In this document: positions 1-9,228 of the stretch, piece by piece
How the letters are laid out: each line of letters starts with the position of its first letter
Position numbering within the stretch: the stretch's first letter is position 1
DNA from: DATACQ01 sp036555515
GTDB taxonomy: Bacteria; Desulfobacterota; Binatia; UBA9968
Direction of reading: 5' to 3'
DNA length: 64,000 nt
Assembly: GCA_036555515.1 (NCBI GenBank)
Contig: DATBLC010000185.1
Span: 1-64,000 of the forward strand
Made by a program: the position numbers and the translations under genes
Notes under the pieces: model-generated
What the model was told of the DNA's origin: nothing
Seen by the model: the letters and a program-made list of their open reading frames with translations, nothing else
Databases searched by the model: none

Positions 1-69
1 GCCCTGCCGGCGGGCATTTCCACCTATGGAGAGGACGGGGTGGTGGCCGGCAAGGCAGAGAACCATTGA
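1..69 (+). CDS. 3' end of an unidentified gene (partial)
   Basis: An open frame enters from the left edge and stops with TGA at 67-69 after 22 codons; the last residues read GEDGVVAGKAENH. The family is not recognisable from so short a tail. The same tail, with two residue changes, recurs on the minus strand at 28064-28132, so this gene or its 3' end has been duplicated. It lies 90 bp upstream of the next gene in the same direction, so the two may be co-transcribed. Confidence 0.55.
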   Translation, partial: ALPAGISTYGEDGVVAGKAENH

Positions 70-137
70 CCGCGATCGGAAGGGCTCGCCTCTCGGTCGC
101 ACACTAGCGACATAGTCTCTAAATAACGAACTCATTA
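1..137 (+). repeat. Left copy of a long inverted repeat
   Basis: Positions 1-137 match the reverse complement of 27996-28132 without gaps. I count four mismatches (positions 7, 53, about 93 and 108), about 97% identity. The match stops abruptly at 137/27996 and probably continues left of the window. It covers the 3' end of a coding frame plus the following intergenic spacer. Confidence 0.95.
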
Positions 138-159
138 ATAAGTAAGGACGGAACGAAAC

Positions 160-1089
160 ATGACCGTTCTCAAGACCGCGATCGCAACCTACCCGCACAC
201 CAAAGGCCTGAAGGATGGCACCGTGTCGGTGCCCGGCGTCGAGCTCGAACATGTCGATGTTTCGCCGATCATCGGCGCTTTCCGCCGCATGTGCCGCACG
301 CTCGAATTCGACGTCTGCGAGATGGCCATTACGACATACCTGACGGCCAAAGCGCACGACAAACGGTTCACAGCGCTGCCCGTATTCGTCGTGCGGCAGT
401 TCCACCACTCTCCCATCGTCTATAATGTAAAGTCCGGCGTACAGTCGCCGAAGGATCTCGAGGGCAAGAAGGTGGGCGTGCGCGCGTACACCGTCACCAC
501 CGGTGTCTGGGCGAGGGGGATTCTCGCTACGGAGTACGGCGCCGACCTCGACAAGATCACCTGGGTGGTGGTCGACGAAGAACATGTTCAGGAATACCGG
601 AAGCCCGCCAACGTGACGGAGCGACCTGGGGCGAACCTGGCCGAGATGCTCGTGGCGGGCGAACTCGCGGCCGCTATCGGTGTCGGCAAGGTCGACTCTC
701 CGGACGTCAAGCCGCTTATCCCAGATGCGGCAGCGGCCGAGGCCGTCTGGTACCGAAAGACGGGTATCTATCCCATCAACCACACGGTAGTGGTCAAGGA
801 CGCGCTGCTCCAGTCCGATCCCACGCTAGCGCCACGGCTGTTCGCTGGTTTCGAGGCCGCCAAGGCGCAGTTGCTCAAGCAGCTTGGCTCAGGCGCCGAG
901 CTGCCAGCCGAAGCACAAGTCCTGGCCAAGCGTCGGAGCATCGTGGGCGACGATCCGCTTCCCAACGGTCTGGAGCGCAATCGCAAGGCGCTGGAGGCAA
1001 TCATCCGGTTCGCGCACGAACAGAAGATCCTGCCGCACACCGTCGAGCCCGAAGAGATGTTTGCCGCCAACACGCTGAACCTGCAGTAG
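160..1089 (+). CDS. 4,5-dihydroxyphthalate decarboxylase-like / substrate-binding-fold protein
   Basis: The 309-residue product resembles the 4,5-dihydroxyphthalate decarboxylase family, which shares the type 2 periplasmic-binding fold with NMT1/ABC solute-binding proteins. Visible family features are the opening LKTAIATYPHTKGLKDG, the FDVCEMAITTYL segment and DLEGKKVGVRAYTVTTGVWARG. There is no signal peptide or lipobox, so the protein is likely cytoplasmic, unlike the exported binding proteins elsewhere in the window. An AAGGA-type Shine-Dalgarno sequence lies upstream of the ATG. Substrate is unknown; many family members act on aromatic carboxylates, but an orphan binding role is possible. 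Confidence 0.8.
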   Translation: MTVLKTAIATYPHTKGLKDGTVSVPGVELEHVDVSPIIGAFRRMCRTLEFDVCEMAITTYLTAKAHDKRFTALPVFVVRQFHHSPIVYNVKSGVQSPKDLEGKKVGVRAYTVTTGVWARGILATEYGADLDKITWVVVDEEHVQEYRKPANVTERPGANLAEMLVAGELAAAIGVGKVDSPDVKPLIPDAAAAEAVWYRKTGIYPINHTVVVKDALLQSDPTLAPRLFAGFEAAKAQLLKQLGSGAELPAEAQVLAKRRSIVGDDPLPNGLERNRKALEAIIRFAHEQKILPHTVEPEEMFAANTLNLQ

Positions 1090-1392
1090 CAGAAACCGCT
1101 TGTTAAGATTGGCTAGAAACGAAACCCCCTGGCGGCTTCTGCCGTGGTGCCACGCGCTGTCACGCAGGTCGACCATGGTCGGAAACGGTCCTGTTTCATT
1201 GGGGTGATAAACGCGAGCCAACCGCAACGGGTCGCCCTGCAAGCCCAGAATCCGCCGTTTGATGCAGAAAAGTAGCCTGTCCCTTTTTACTTTCTCAACG
1301 CAGCGTCGGCTAGGTCCGTAGCCGGACGGTCGGGCGCGCCTTTTGAGTAGAGGCCGTAACAATCTACCCGTGATTTTGCTATAGGCAATATC
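1090..1392. other. Intergenic region without recognisable feature
   Basis: About 300 bp between the decarboxylase-like gene and the ornithine-cyclodeaminase-family gene. I see no convincing ORF, RNA, terminator or copy of the dispersed repeats here. Confidence 0.5.
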
Positions 1393-2364
1393 ATGGCAAT
1401 TATATTAAGTGAAAACGATCTCAAACAACTGTATCAAACGGCACCAGCCATGGACGAACTGCTGAATTTGATCGAGGACTCGCTCAGGGCGCACAGCCGC
1501 GATCAGGTGGCCGGTCAAATCAGAGTGGAAACGAGCCTGGTCGATACGAAACGAAAATATCGCATCATGACGGCGGCCGTGCCCGGAGCGGGTTTCGCCG
1601 CGCGTATCAGCGCGCTTTTTCGCGGCGCCAAAGACGCCTATTTTCACTTGCTGTTCGACAATGACAGCGGCGATCTCCTGGCGTTGGTCGCGGGGCGCGA
1701 CTTGAATATCTGGCGCACGGGCGCGCCAGGGGGAGTGGCGGCGCGTCATCTCGCGCCGCCGGGCGCGAGAACGTTGGGGCTCCTGGGCAGCGGCCGCCAG
1801 GCGCGCGGACAGTTGGTCGCTATTTGCCGCGCTCTGCCATCGCTCGAGCGCGTGCGAGTGTTTAGTCCGACGGCAGCGCACCGGGTCGCCTTCTCGCAAG
1901 AAATGAGCGCCTGGCTAGGAATCAAAGTTGAGGCTGTGGACAGCGCGCGGGATGCAGTTCAGAATACGACGATCGTCTGTGTGGCAACCAGTTCCCGCGC
2001 AGTGGTGCTTGAAACGGGCTGGATCTCTCCCGGCGCTTTGATTGTATCCATCACCGGCGGCCAGCTTCCACAAGATCTTATCGCCCAGTCGCGCGTCATC
2101 GTCTCATGGAAAGAAGAAGTCCTGGCGGGCGAATCGCCGCGCCAGCCCTATGCGGCGATGATCGCGGCCGGTACTTGGTCGGGTGACAGAATCGCCGGCG
2201 AATTAGGCGAGGTCATTATAGGCAAAGTCCCGGCGCGACAAAGCGCCGGCGAAACGGTTGTCTTCGAGTGTGTCGGCATGCCGTTATGGGACACAACCGC
2301 AACGGCTTGGGCTTTTCGGTGGGCTAATGAACGCCGAATCGGCTTGTCGTTTTCGCTCGAATAA
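1393..2364 (+). CDS. Ornithine cyclodeaminase / mu-crystallin family protein
   Basis: The 323-residue protein has the family layout: an N-terminal dimerisation and substrate region, the WRTGAPGGVAARHLA segment near residues 107-121 (the family's RTxAxS-type motif), and a Rossmann NAD(P) site with GLLGSGRQA at 129-137. Family members include ornithine cyclodeaminase, alanine dehydrogenase, ketimine reductase (mu-crystallin) and opine-type reductases. The family is clear, but the substrate cannot be assigned. It stands alone between two gaps, on the same strand as its neighbours. Confidence 0.88.
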   Translation: MAIILSENDLKQLYQTAPAMDELLNLIEDSLRAHSRDQVAGQIRVETSLVDTKRKYRIMTAAVPGAGFAARISALFRGAKDAYFHLLFDNDSGDLLALVAGRDLNIWRTGAPGGVAARHLAPPGARTLGLLGSGRQARGQLVAICRALPSLERVRVFSPTAAHRVAFSQEMSAWLGIKVEAVDSARDAVQNTTIVCVATSSRAVVLETGWISPGALIVSITGGQLPQDLIAQSRVIVSWKEEVLAGESPRQPYAAMIAAGTWSGDRIAGELGEVIIGKVPARQSAGETVVFECVGMPLWDTTATAWAFRWANERRIGLSFSLE

Positions 2365-2490
2365 GTCGGTCAATCAACCCTGATCCGACATTGCTTTCGC
2401 CGTGCCACTAATTCAGGAAAGCGCGAGGCCGGGCCGGACCTGCGAAGGCCATGTTTGGTGCACTTCTCACTTGCGGTGAGCTACTCGCAT

Positions 2491-2520
2491 CCTCTCCCTT
2501 GACGCCCTTGACGGGAGAGG
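2491..2520. repeat. Hairpin with CCTCTCCC/GGGAGAGG arms
   Basis: Arms CCTCTCCC (2491-2498) and GGGAGAGG (2513-2520) form an 8-bp stem. The 14-nt loop contains TTGAC twice. Similar CCCTCTCCC hairpins are common intergenic repeats in GC-rich bacteria. No T-tract follows, so a classical terminator is unlikely. Confidence 0.55.
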
Positions 2521-2602
2521 AATGAGGTGAGGGCGCCAAGGAACACCCCTCATCCTAGCATTCTCCCGCAAGAGACTATGTCGCAATCCGTGAAAGCGCG
2601 CT

Positions 2603-2688
2603 TATGTCATGCTGAGCGGAGCGAAGCATCTCGCATTTTCAAGCTGTTACGAAGACGAGATTCTTCGCCTGCGGCTCGGAATGACATA
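2603..2688. repeat. Imperfect palindromic intergenic repeat (TATGTCAT...ATGACATA)
   Basis: The 86-bp element starts TATGTCATGCTGAGCGGAGC and ends GGCTCGGAATGACATA. Its halves are imperfect inverted copies containing GAAGCATCTCG and CGAGATTCTTCG. This is the widely seen REP-like motif built on GTCATTCTGAGC...GAATCTC. It lies in the 815-bp gap 2365-3180; apart from this and the 2491 hairpin I see no gene in that gap. Confidence 0.7.
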
Positions 2689-3180
2689 CACAGTCTCCAA
2701 AAGGGGGAAGGGATAATTCGTTCGCTGCTTCGCTCGGAAAACGTTTTGTCGGATTAGAGTTAACACCCCGGTCCTGTGATTTTGTTTGCGTAATGTACGG
2801 ACGCTGCCAAGCGTCGAGAGCTGTTGACAATCGAGAGCTTTTTTTTATATGAGTCGCGACAGGCCTCAAGTGTATTTTCCCCTTTAGCAAGGTCCGTTTT
2901 CTCTCTAGATAGGAGAAGACGCAATTAACAATAACAAAGAAAGGTTTGAAATCCGGCGCTGCTTGCCTTTCGCGGCTAGTGTGCGGTTTTATCCATAGAT
3001 CTGGAAGTGGGACATTTTTCTAGGGTATCGTGTAGTATGAGCGGCTATCAAAGCTCATGGAAGCGAATTGAAAGCCATTCATTCTAGGTCCCGAAAGGAA
3101 ATAGAACCCCTTATAAGAGTGATTTTCGCCGAGCTATCGACCACGTCACGATCCAAAATTCCGGCAGGAGGTATCTGACT

Positions 3181-4353
3181 ATGAGCCTGTTAACAGTATC
3201 ACGGATCATGGTTTGGGGTTTGGCTGCATCACTTGTAGCTGCTGCGGGGTGTGGTCGTGGTGAGGATTCGAGCAGCGCGAACGGGCCAAAAACCGAGAGC
3301 GCACCGGCTGCCTCCGCGTCTGGCAGTCCCAAGTTCGACGCGTTTATAGAGGCCACGCGGCAGGAGGCGGCAAAGCAAAAGACCGTCTACATTCGGGTGC
3401 CAGGAATTAAAGACAAAAGTCTCCGCTGGACCGAAGAGGCCCTCAAAAACCGGTTCGGAATTGACGTCACTTTGGTAAACGACCCCAAGGGTTGGGATGA
3501 AATAACCGCGGCGTACATTGCCGAGTATCAGGCGGGCAAAAAAGATGTTCCCATCATCGCGGGTTATGGCAATACGATGTTCGGCTCCGTTGAGGAAGCT
3601 GGGGCCTTGGCTGATATTGATTGGGCGGGAACGTTTGGAGAGAAGTGGCCAGTAATAAAGGAGATCAACGAAGCCGTGACATGGCCGCAATTGCGCAAGG
3701 GCTGCGTCACCATTACCTGGCGCACTTATGTGCTCTATTACAACAAGGATCTGATAAAAGACAGCCAAGCGCCAAGGAAGTGGGCAGACCTCTTTGATCC
3801 CAAATTCAAGGGAAAAATCTCCGCGTTCGCCAATGGCGCGCCCGGTGAATACTTACGGAGTGTGTGGGGTGAAGAAAAGGTGCTCGACTGGGCCAAGAAA
3901 ATCAAAGCTAATAATCCTATTTTCCTCGAAAGCTCTCCCGCCATCGCTTCGGGCGTGGCCAGTGGCGAAGTCGGGATCGGAACAATTAACCTGCAGTATG
4001 CTCAGGCTCAGGTGGAGAAGGGAGCACCGGTAGGTTGGATGATACCAGAGGACGGCTGGGTCAACCTTACCGACGTTTTCTGCACCTTCAAGCACGCCAG
4101 CCATCCCAAACTCTCTGCCCTGTTGGCGGCATTCTGGGCAACGGCGCCTGAAGAGCTTGCCGGTCGAATCCGTACGACAGAGGGATGGACGGTGGGTTTT
4201 CCCGATTGGTCCTACGGCACGCTCCCTGCGCAGATGAAAAAACAGGGATTGACTTTCAAGGATATGCGCGAGGTGAGTGACAAGGAAACCGCCACTCTTG
4301 ATAGAAAGTTCCGGGATCGTATAGCCAAGGAGGCCTATCGCACGCTCCAATAA
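3181..4353 (+). CDS. Iron-type ABC transporter substrate-binding lipoprotein
   Basis: The 390-residue product has a lipoprotein signal with lipobox AAGC (Cys24), then a low-complexity Ser/Ala linker and a type 2 periplasmic-binding domain. Features such as YVLYYNKDLIKDSQAPRKWADL and DPKFKGKIS are typical of Fe(3+)/polyamine-type binding proteins (SBP_bac_6/8). AGGAGG at 3166-3171 is well placed for this ATG. Permease and ATPase genes follow on the same strand, giving a complete importer. Iron is the usual label for this subfamily; the real substrate could be another organic or phosphonate-like solute. Confidence 0.88.
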   Translation: MSLLTVSRIMVWGLAASLVAAAGCGRGEDSSSANGPKTESAPAASASGSPKFDAFIEATRQEAAKQKTVYIRVPGIKDKSLRWTEEALKNRFGIDVTLVNDPKGWDEITAAYIAEYQAGKKDVPIIAGYGNTMFGSVEEAGALADIDWAGTFGEKWPVIKEINEAVTWPQLRKGCVTITWRTYVLYYNKDLIKDSQAPRKWADLFDPKFKGKISAFANGAPGEYLRSVWGEEKVLDWAKKIKANNPIFLESSPAIASGVASGEVGIGTINLQYAQAQVEKGAPVGWMIPEDGWVNLTDVFCTFKHASHPKLSALLAAFWATAPEELAGRIRTTEGWTVGFPDWSYGTLPAQMKKQGLTFKDMREVSDKETATLDRKFRDRIAKEAYRTLQ

Positions 4354-4461
4354 AAGATCCAAAGCGGAATATAGGGAATTCGTAACGCGTGGTATTTCGC
4401 CTCCTTCACCGGCCGGACCTAGGATGGATTAAGGCTCGAGTGAAGGCGCGGGAATGAGACG

Positions 4462-6225
4462 ATGTCTTCGACTACGGCCGTTTTAATTGGCGCTAAGCGC
4501 GGTGCCATAGGTATCCGCAGGCAGTTGCTCACGGATGCGGTTTTGCCATGGGCGGCGATGCTCACGGTGCTGGTGCTGGTCCTCGTGCCTCTAGTCGCTG
4601 TGCTGATAACCAGCTTCAGGCCACAGAATGTACTGCCTCTGGACCTTCGCCCTGAGTTTACCCTGGAGTATTATCCGCGAGTATTTGCCAATCCGAGCAC
4701 GTATTTTCTTCTGTGGAACACCTTCAAATATTCCCTGTCGAGTATAGCTCTGGCTTTGCCTATCGCGCTTTTTTTTGCTTGGCTGATCAACCGCACTGAC
4801 TTGCCGGGACGGGGTTGGCTCTACAGCCTGATGTTCGTGCCCATGGTAGTGCCGGGGTTCTTGGTAGCCATCGCATGGGTGCAGCTCGCAGGTCCCAATG
4901 CCGGCGCTCTGAACGTCTATCTTCGCGACCTCTTTGGCCTCGAGGGTCGCGGACCTCTCAACATCTTCAGCATATGGGGTATGGTCTTCGTGACGGTGAT
5001 TTCGTCGGTGCCGTCCATCTGGCTTCTCCTCTTAGGACTGTTTCGCAACATGGACCCAGCCCTCGAAGACGCCGCGGCCACGGCGGGTGCCAATCCCGTC
5101 AACACTCTAAGGCGTATCACTCTGCCTCTCCTCCGCCCCGGAATCGTCACAGTGTTTATCCTCTATATGGTATTTATGGTCGAGTTCTTTGAAATTCCCT
5201 TGATCCTTGGATTAACGGCGGGCTACAAGGTGCTGAGTGTCCAGATATATCTTGACACCACTCGTGCGGACCTTGAGGGCCTTCCTGTCTACGGCCTCGC
5301 AGCGACGTACGCTATTATCGCGCTGACGGTGGGAGTCGTTCTTATCGCGTTCTATTTGTACGCGGTGCGGCGTCAAGAACGGTTCGCCGTAGTCACTGGT
5401 AAGGGATATCGCCCTGCCATCGTCAAGCTGGGCAAGTGGAAGTACCCTTGTCTGGCTCTCTTTGGGCTCTACCTGTTTTTGGACGTGGTATTGCCCTTCT
5501 TCATTATCGGCTGGACCAGCTTCCAACCTTTTTACCGCGCGCCATCACTGCAGGGCCTCAAAACTTTCACGCTCGAGAACTATCAACTCCTGTTGAGCGG
5601 TCGCGGTATTACAGACATGCTTGTGAACACCGCTATCGTGTCTATTAGCTCAGCCTTTGCTACTATGTTTTTGGCTACGTTGATCGCATGGCTGTCTGTG
5701 CGCCGGCCATCTCCGCTCACGAGAGTTATCAACGCGCTGACGTTTCTTCCCCTCGCTATTCCGGCGCCCGTCATCGGACTAGCTCTTATTGTCGTGTACA
5801 TCCGGGCCCCGATTCCCATTTACGGCACAGTCTGGATTCTCATCATGGGCTTTACCACCCGCTATCTCGCCTATTCTACGCGCCTCATGCACGCGGCGCA
5901 GTTGCAAATCGACAAAAGCCTGGACGAAGCGGCTTACGTAAGCGGCGCGGGAAACCTGTCCAGCTTCCTCCGCATCAATCTGCGGCTGCTTATGCCCGCG
6001 TTTATTGACGGATGGATTTGGGTTTTCGCCCACGCTATACGGGACTTCACTCTGCCGCTTTACTTAGCGTCCGGAACCAGTGCCGTGATCGCCAACAAAG
6101 TGTTTCGGCATTATACCACCGGCGACTATCAAATCGCGTCCACATTCATGGTTCTATTGTTCGTTATCGTCGTGATCATCGCGATATTTACACGTCGCAT
6201 ATCCACTGGCGGTTGGGGCCGTTAA
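4462..6225 (+). CDS. ABC transporter permease, fused two-domain (FbpB/iron type)
   Basis: At 587 residues this is a double-length permease with two binding-protein-dependent transport domains, as in FbpB/ThiP-type proteins. About twelve hydrophobic segments are visible. Each half carries an EAA loop, LEDAAATAGANP near residue 200 and LDEAAYVSGAGN near 486, where the ATPase docks. It lies 108 bp after the binding lipoprotein and 30 bp before the ATPase gene, consistent with one operon. Confidence 0.92.
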   Translation: MSSTTAVLIGAKRGAIGIRRQLLTDAVLPWAAMLTVLVLVLVPLVAVLITSFRPQNVLPLDLRPEFTLEYYPRVFANPSTYFLLWNTFKYSLSSIALALPIALFFAWLINRTDLPGRGWLYSLMFVPMVVPGFLVAIAWVQLAGPNAGALNVYLRDLFGLEGRGPLNIFSIWGMVFVTVISSVPSIWLLLLGLFRNMDPALEDAAATAGANPVNTLRRITLPLLRPGIVTVFILYMVFMVEFFEIPLILGLTAGYKVLSVQIYLDTTRADLEGLPVYGLAATYAIIALTVGVVLIAFYLYAVRRQERFAVVTGKGYRPAIVKLGKWKYPCLALFGLYLFLDVVLPFFIIGWTSFQPFYRAPSLQGLKTFTLENYQLLLSGRGITDMLVNTAIVSISSAFATMFLATLIAWLSVRRPSPLTRVINALTFLPLAIPAPVIGLALIVVYIRAPIPIYGTVWILIMGFTTRYLAYSTRLMHAAQLQIDKSLDEAAYVSGAGNLSSFLRINLRLLMPAFIDGWIWVFAHAIRDFTLPLYLASGTSAVIANKVFRHYTTGDYQIASTFMVLLFVIVVIIAIFTRRISTGGWGR

Positions 6226-6255
6226 AGATTCTCCCAGCCAAAGCAAACCTTTGAT

Positions 6256-7380
6256 ATGGATAACCACGCAGCGGTAAAGATCGAAGGCCTGACCAAAAAT
6301 TTCGCGATGGATGACAGCAAGGTGCAGGCGGTTCGCAGCGTCAGTTTCGAAATAAGAGATGGAGCGTTCTTCACTTTGCTTGGTCCATCGGGATGCGGAA
6401 AGAGCACGACGCTGCGTTGCGTGGCGGGTCTGGAGTATCCCGATGATGGAGATGTCTACATCGGCGACGAACTGGTGGTGTCAAGATTACGAAACGTTTT
6501 TGTGCCACCCTACCAACGAGACATCGGGATGGTGTTTCAGTCCTACGCCATTTGGCCGCATATGAGTGTCTTTGAAAACGTCGCATTCCCTCTCACTCAA
6601 ATGAAGGTAAAAGTCCCAAAGCGCGCGATACGCGATAAGGTGCTTAGGGTCCTGGAATTAGTGCAACTGCAAGGGCTCGAAAATCGTCCATCACCGCTGC
6701 TCAGCGGCGGCCAGCAACAACGCCTGGCCCTGGCTCGCGCGCTGGTGGGGGAGCCCAAGCTGCTGCTTCTAGATGAACCGCTGAGTAACTTGGACGCCAA
6801 ACTGAGAGAAGAGATGCGGATGGAGTTAGTGGAACTAACTCGACGGCTTCATATAACGACTCTCTATGTAACTCACGACCAGCTTGAGGCATTAGCGATG
6901 TCGGATGTCGTGGCAATCATGCGCAACGGAAAGATTGAGCAAATTGGCAACCCCAAGGACGCGTATATGTCGCCACAAACCCGCTTTGCCGCGGAGTTCG
7001 TTGGCACAACCAACATCATTGAGGGCCAGATATTGGGAAAATCTTCGTCGGCGCCTGTCTCCGTTCAGACCATACACGGCCCCTTGCATTGCGATGTCCC
7101 AGGGGATTTTCACGAAGGCGACAATGTAATTATCACGCTGCGGCCGGAAAACATTGGCATCGTTAAAGAACATCCAGGACAGCCATTGGATTTTTCGGGC
7201 ATTGTGCTCGAGGGTAAAGTGGAAATCGCCGCCTTCATGGGCGACTTCCTGGATTGCCGGATACGCGTGAAGGATCAGCCTTTCCGGGTAAAGGTGCACC
7301 CTTCATTCTCCCTTACTATTGGTGAGATGGTTTACCTGCGAGTCCCCAAGGAATCATGCACTGTGCTACTAACAAGGTAG
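6256..7380 (+). CDS. ABC transporter ATP-binding protein (FbpC/PotA type)
   Basis: The 374-residue ATPase has Walker A GPSGCGKST at about 43-51, Q-loop VFQSYA, signature LSGGQQQR near 148, Walker B LLLLDEP near 168-174 and H-loop VTHDQ near 205. A roughly 130-residue C-terminal TOBE-type regulatory domain follows. It powers the importer whose permease ends 30 bp upstream. Iron versus polyamine or other anion specificity cannot be told from the ATPase. Confidence 0.93.
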   Translation: MDNHAAVKIEGLTKNFAMDDSKVQAVRSVSFEIRDGAFFTLLGPSGCGKSTTLRCVAGLEYPDDGDVYIGDELVVSRLRNVFVPPYQRDIGMVFQSYAIWPHMSVFENVAFPLTQMKVKVPKRAIRDKVLRVLELVQLQGLENRPSPLLSGGQQQRLALARALVGEPKLLLLDEPLSNLDAKLREEMRMELVELTRRLHITTLYVTHDQLEALAMSDVVAIMRNGKIEQIGNPKDAYMSPQTRFAAEFVGTTNIIEGQILGKSSSAPVSVQTIHGPLHCDVPGDFHEGDNVIITLRPENIGIVKEHPGQPLDFSGIVLEGKVEIAAFMGDFLDCRIRVKDQPFRVKVHPSFSLTIGEMVYLRVPKESCTVLLTR

Positions 7381-7422
7381 GTTGTTCTGACCTGGTCAAG
7401 TTGGCGCTCGGTGCCACCATGC

Positions 7423-7700
7423 ATGAACCCAGATTCCGCAGTTAGACTGAGAGGAGAGGGCATGCGAGATGGAACCCTGGAGTAGCGAAGGCGTCCAACG
7501 GTAAAATTTCACAGTCATTTTGCACTTTGGCGTTTCCTCGTTATCAGGCTGAACTGGCTCTCACCGCACCAGTGAACGATCTCTGCTTAGAGGCAGATGG
7601 CATCTCCGCCACAGGCGGATCAGCCTTCGGCTGAGACTTCGCTACGGAAGGGTTGCACCTCGCCTACGCTATCGACGGCAACTGCGGAATCCGGGTTGAA
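7423..7700 (+). mobile_element. MITE-like element, copy A (278 bp, long class)
   Basis: It begins ATGAACCCAGATTCCGCAGT and ends ACTGCGGAATCCGGGTTGAA, which are inverted copies of each other. The interior shares GGAACCCTGGAGTAGCGAAG with the copies at 14161, 30065 and 50011. It contains the roughly 30-bp insert around CAGGCGGATCAGCCTTCGGC found only in copies A and C. No transposase is encoded. The right end lies 25 bp from the stop codon of the minus-strand cytochrome gene. Confidence 0.85.
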
Positions 7701-7724
7701 ACCGACCACGGAGCTATTTTCGGA

Positions 7725-9215
7725 TTACAACGTCTTTAGATACTCGAGCAGGTTGTCTTTATCATTCTTCGGCAGGTCGGTGCCGAACGGATGGCCTTCG
7801 TTACCGTTGCCCTTTCGGCTGACATCGTGCAGAGTACCGACCTTTTTTGCCTCGTCGCCCTGCGCGACAAAGCCGACGCTAACCGGATCGTAAAGATCGT
7901 AGCCACGATAGAATTCGCGCGGCCGCTCCGCGGGCGGCTTCAGGAGGTCGTTCAAGCTCGGCACCGAACCATTGTGTAGATAAGGCGCCCGCAACCAGAT
8001 TCCGTCCAGATGCGGAACGTTGTAACCGGGCGAGTCCTCCTCGACCAAGCCGCGCCGTTCGATCCCAAAATTCCTGACGACCTTATTGGACTCTATCGCG
8101 TATTTCTTGCCCCAGGTATCCAGACGGTCTTTGTTGGTGCCGACTTGCGCCAGTGGCAGTGGACGCCCCACCAGCGGGCTGTCCTCTGCATGGCACGAGG
8201 CGCAGTGCTGATCGAACACCGCCTTACCGGCTTTGGCCTTGGTCTCATCAATCGGGAAGGGGTACTTGGGAGGCGGCGTGCGCTTGGCATAGTCCGTGAT
8301 CCACTTCACATGCCCGATGAATTCCTCCTTGTCATGGGGCGCAGCGCCCAATAGTCCGAGGGCTGAATCCATTATTACAGAATAAGCGTCCCAGGTGTCT
8401 CCTCCAAGATTTAGCCGTTGAGGATTCTTGTCGCCCTCTTTGGAATCATATTTCTTGAGGTTCCAAATAGAAGGAAAGTCGGTGGGACCGAAGGTGCCGT
8501 CGTCCGGCGGATCAACCTCGATCATGAAATATTTGGTTAGATTCATCGCGTCATCTCGGCCGCGCCCCCAATCCGGATAGGCTTTGTTGTAGATCCATTG
8601 AAACTGCCGCTCCCGTTCAAGCAAACGCTTTTTAGTCAGTGGGATAATGAAAAATTTGTACAGGAATGTGTCGATCAAATCGAGCTTGGTATGCAACGAA
8701 ATATAGAAAAGAATATTTTTGCTATTGAAGCGCGGGTCCTTGGCACAATCGATGAGCAAGCGCATGAAGCCCTGGACGTTGTTGGTATGGCCGGGCCCAA
8801 GGGGCACGAAAACCGGCTTGGCATCGGACGCAGTTCGGTATTTCGCGGTGTGACAAGCCGCGCAGTTGTTGGCGACACGCGGAAAGCCAATGGTCTTCTT
8901 GGTAAAACCGATGGGAAGCTCCTGCCCTTCTTCCCAAGGAATTCCGAGCGACGCATAGCCACCGTTGCCGGGAAATTTCTCAGGAAACATCCGGGGCATT
9001 ACGTAAAATATCCAATAGGGGATGCCCACGTCATGCTCAGCTCCTATCGACCCATACATAAAGCGAGTGTCGGCATCCTGCATCACCCAGGCAGGCTGCG
9101 GATGCTCGCGAAATGCGCGATCATAGCCGATCCAGCCGACGATGCCGCCGATGACAACAAGTATCGAACCCCATATTATTAGCTTGCGCCGCTTTCGACT
9201 TGTGTTCGCTTCCAT
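7725..9215 (-). CDS. Di-haem c-type cytochrome (RoxA-like / cytochrome c peroxidase superfamily)
   Basis: The 496-residue protein has an N-terminal membrane anchor (about residues 12-31), then two haem-binding motifs, CAACH at 118-122 and CASCH at 338-342. Near the C-terminus WLRAPYLHNGSVPSLNDLL is the conserved loop of the di-haem peroxidase/MauG/RoxA superfamily. Spacing and length are closer to the RoxA-type rubber oxygenase branch than to short CcpA peroxidases. It follows a paralogue after 13 bp, so the two are probably one periplasmic unit. Activity (oxygenase, peroxidase or electron transfer) is not determinable here. Confidence 0.82.
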   Translation of the reverse strand: MEANTSRKRRKLIIWGSILVVIGGIVGWIGYDRAFREHPQPAWVMQDADTRFMYGSIGAEHDVGIPYWIFYVMPRMFPEKFPGNGGYASLGIPWEEGQELPIGFTKKTIGFPRVANNCAACHTAKYRTASDAKPVFVPLGPGHTNNVQGFMRLLIDCAKDPRFNSKNILFYISLHTKLDLIDTFLYKFFIIPLTKKRLLERERQFQWIYNKAYPDWGRGRDDAMNLTKYFMIEVDPPDDGTFGPTDFPSIWNLKKYDSKEGDKNPQRLNLGGDTWDAYSVIMDSALGLLGAAPHDKEEFIGHVKWITDYAKRTPPPKYPFPIDETKAKAGKAVFDQHCASCHAEDSPLVGRPLPLAQVGTNKDRLDTWGKKYAIESNKVVRNFGIERRGLVEEDSPGYNVPHLDGIWLRAPYLHNGSVPSLNDLLKPPAERPREFYRGYDLYDPVSVGFVAQGDEAKKVGTLHDVSRKGNGNEGHPFGTDLPKNDKDNLLEYLKTL

Positions 9216-9228
9216 GGGTCGTCTCCAC

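Noticed and set aside
2527..2757. 76-codon plus-strand frame
   Set aside because: It runs through the palindromic intergenic repeat, so it is a repeat-derived frame.
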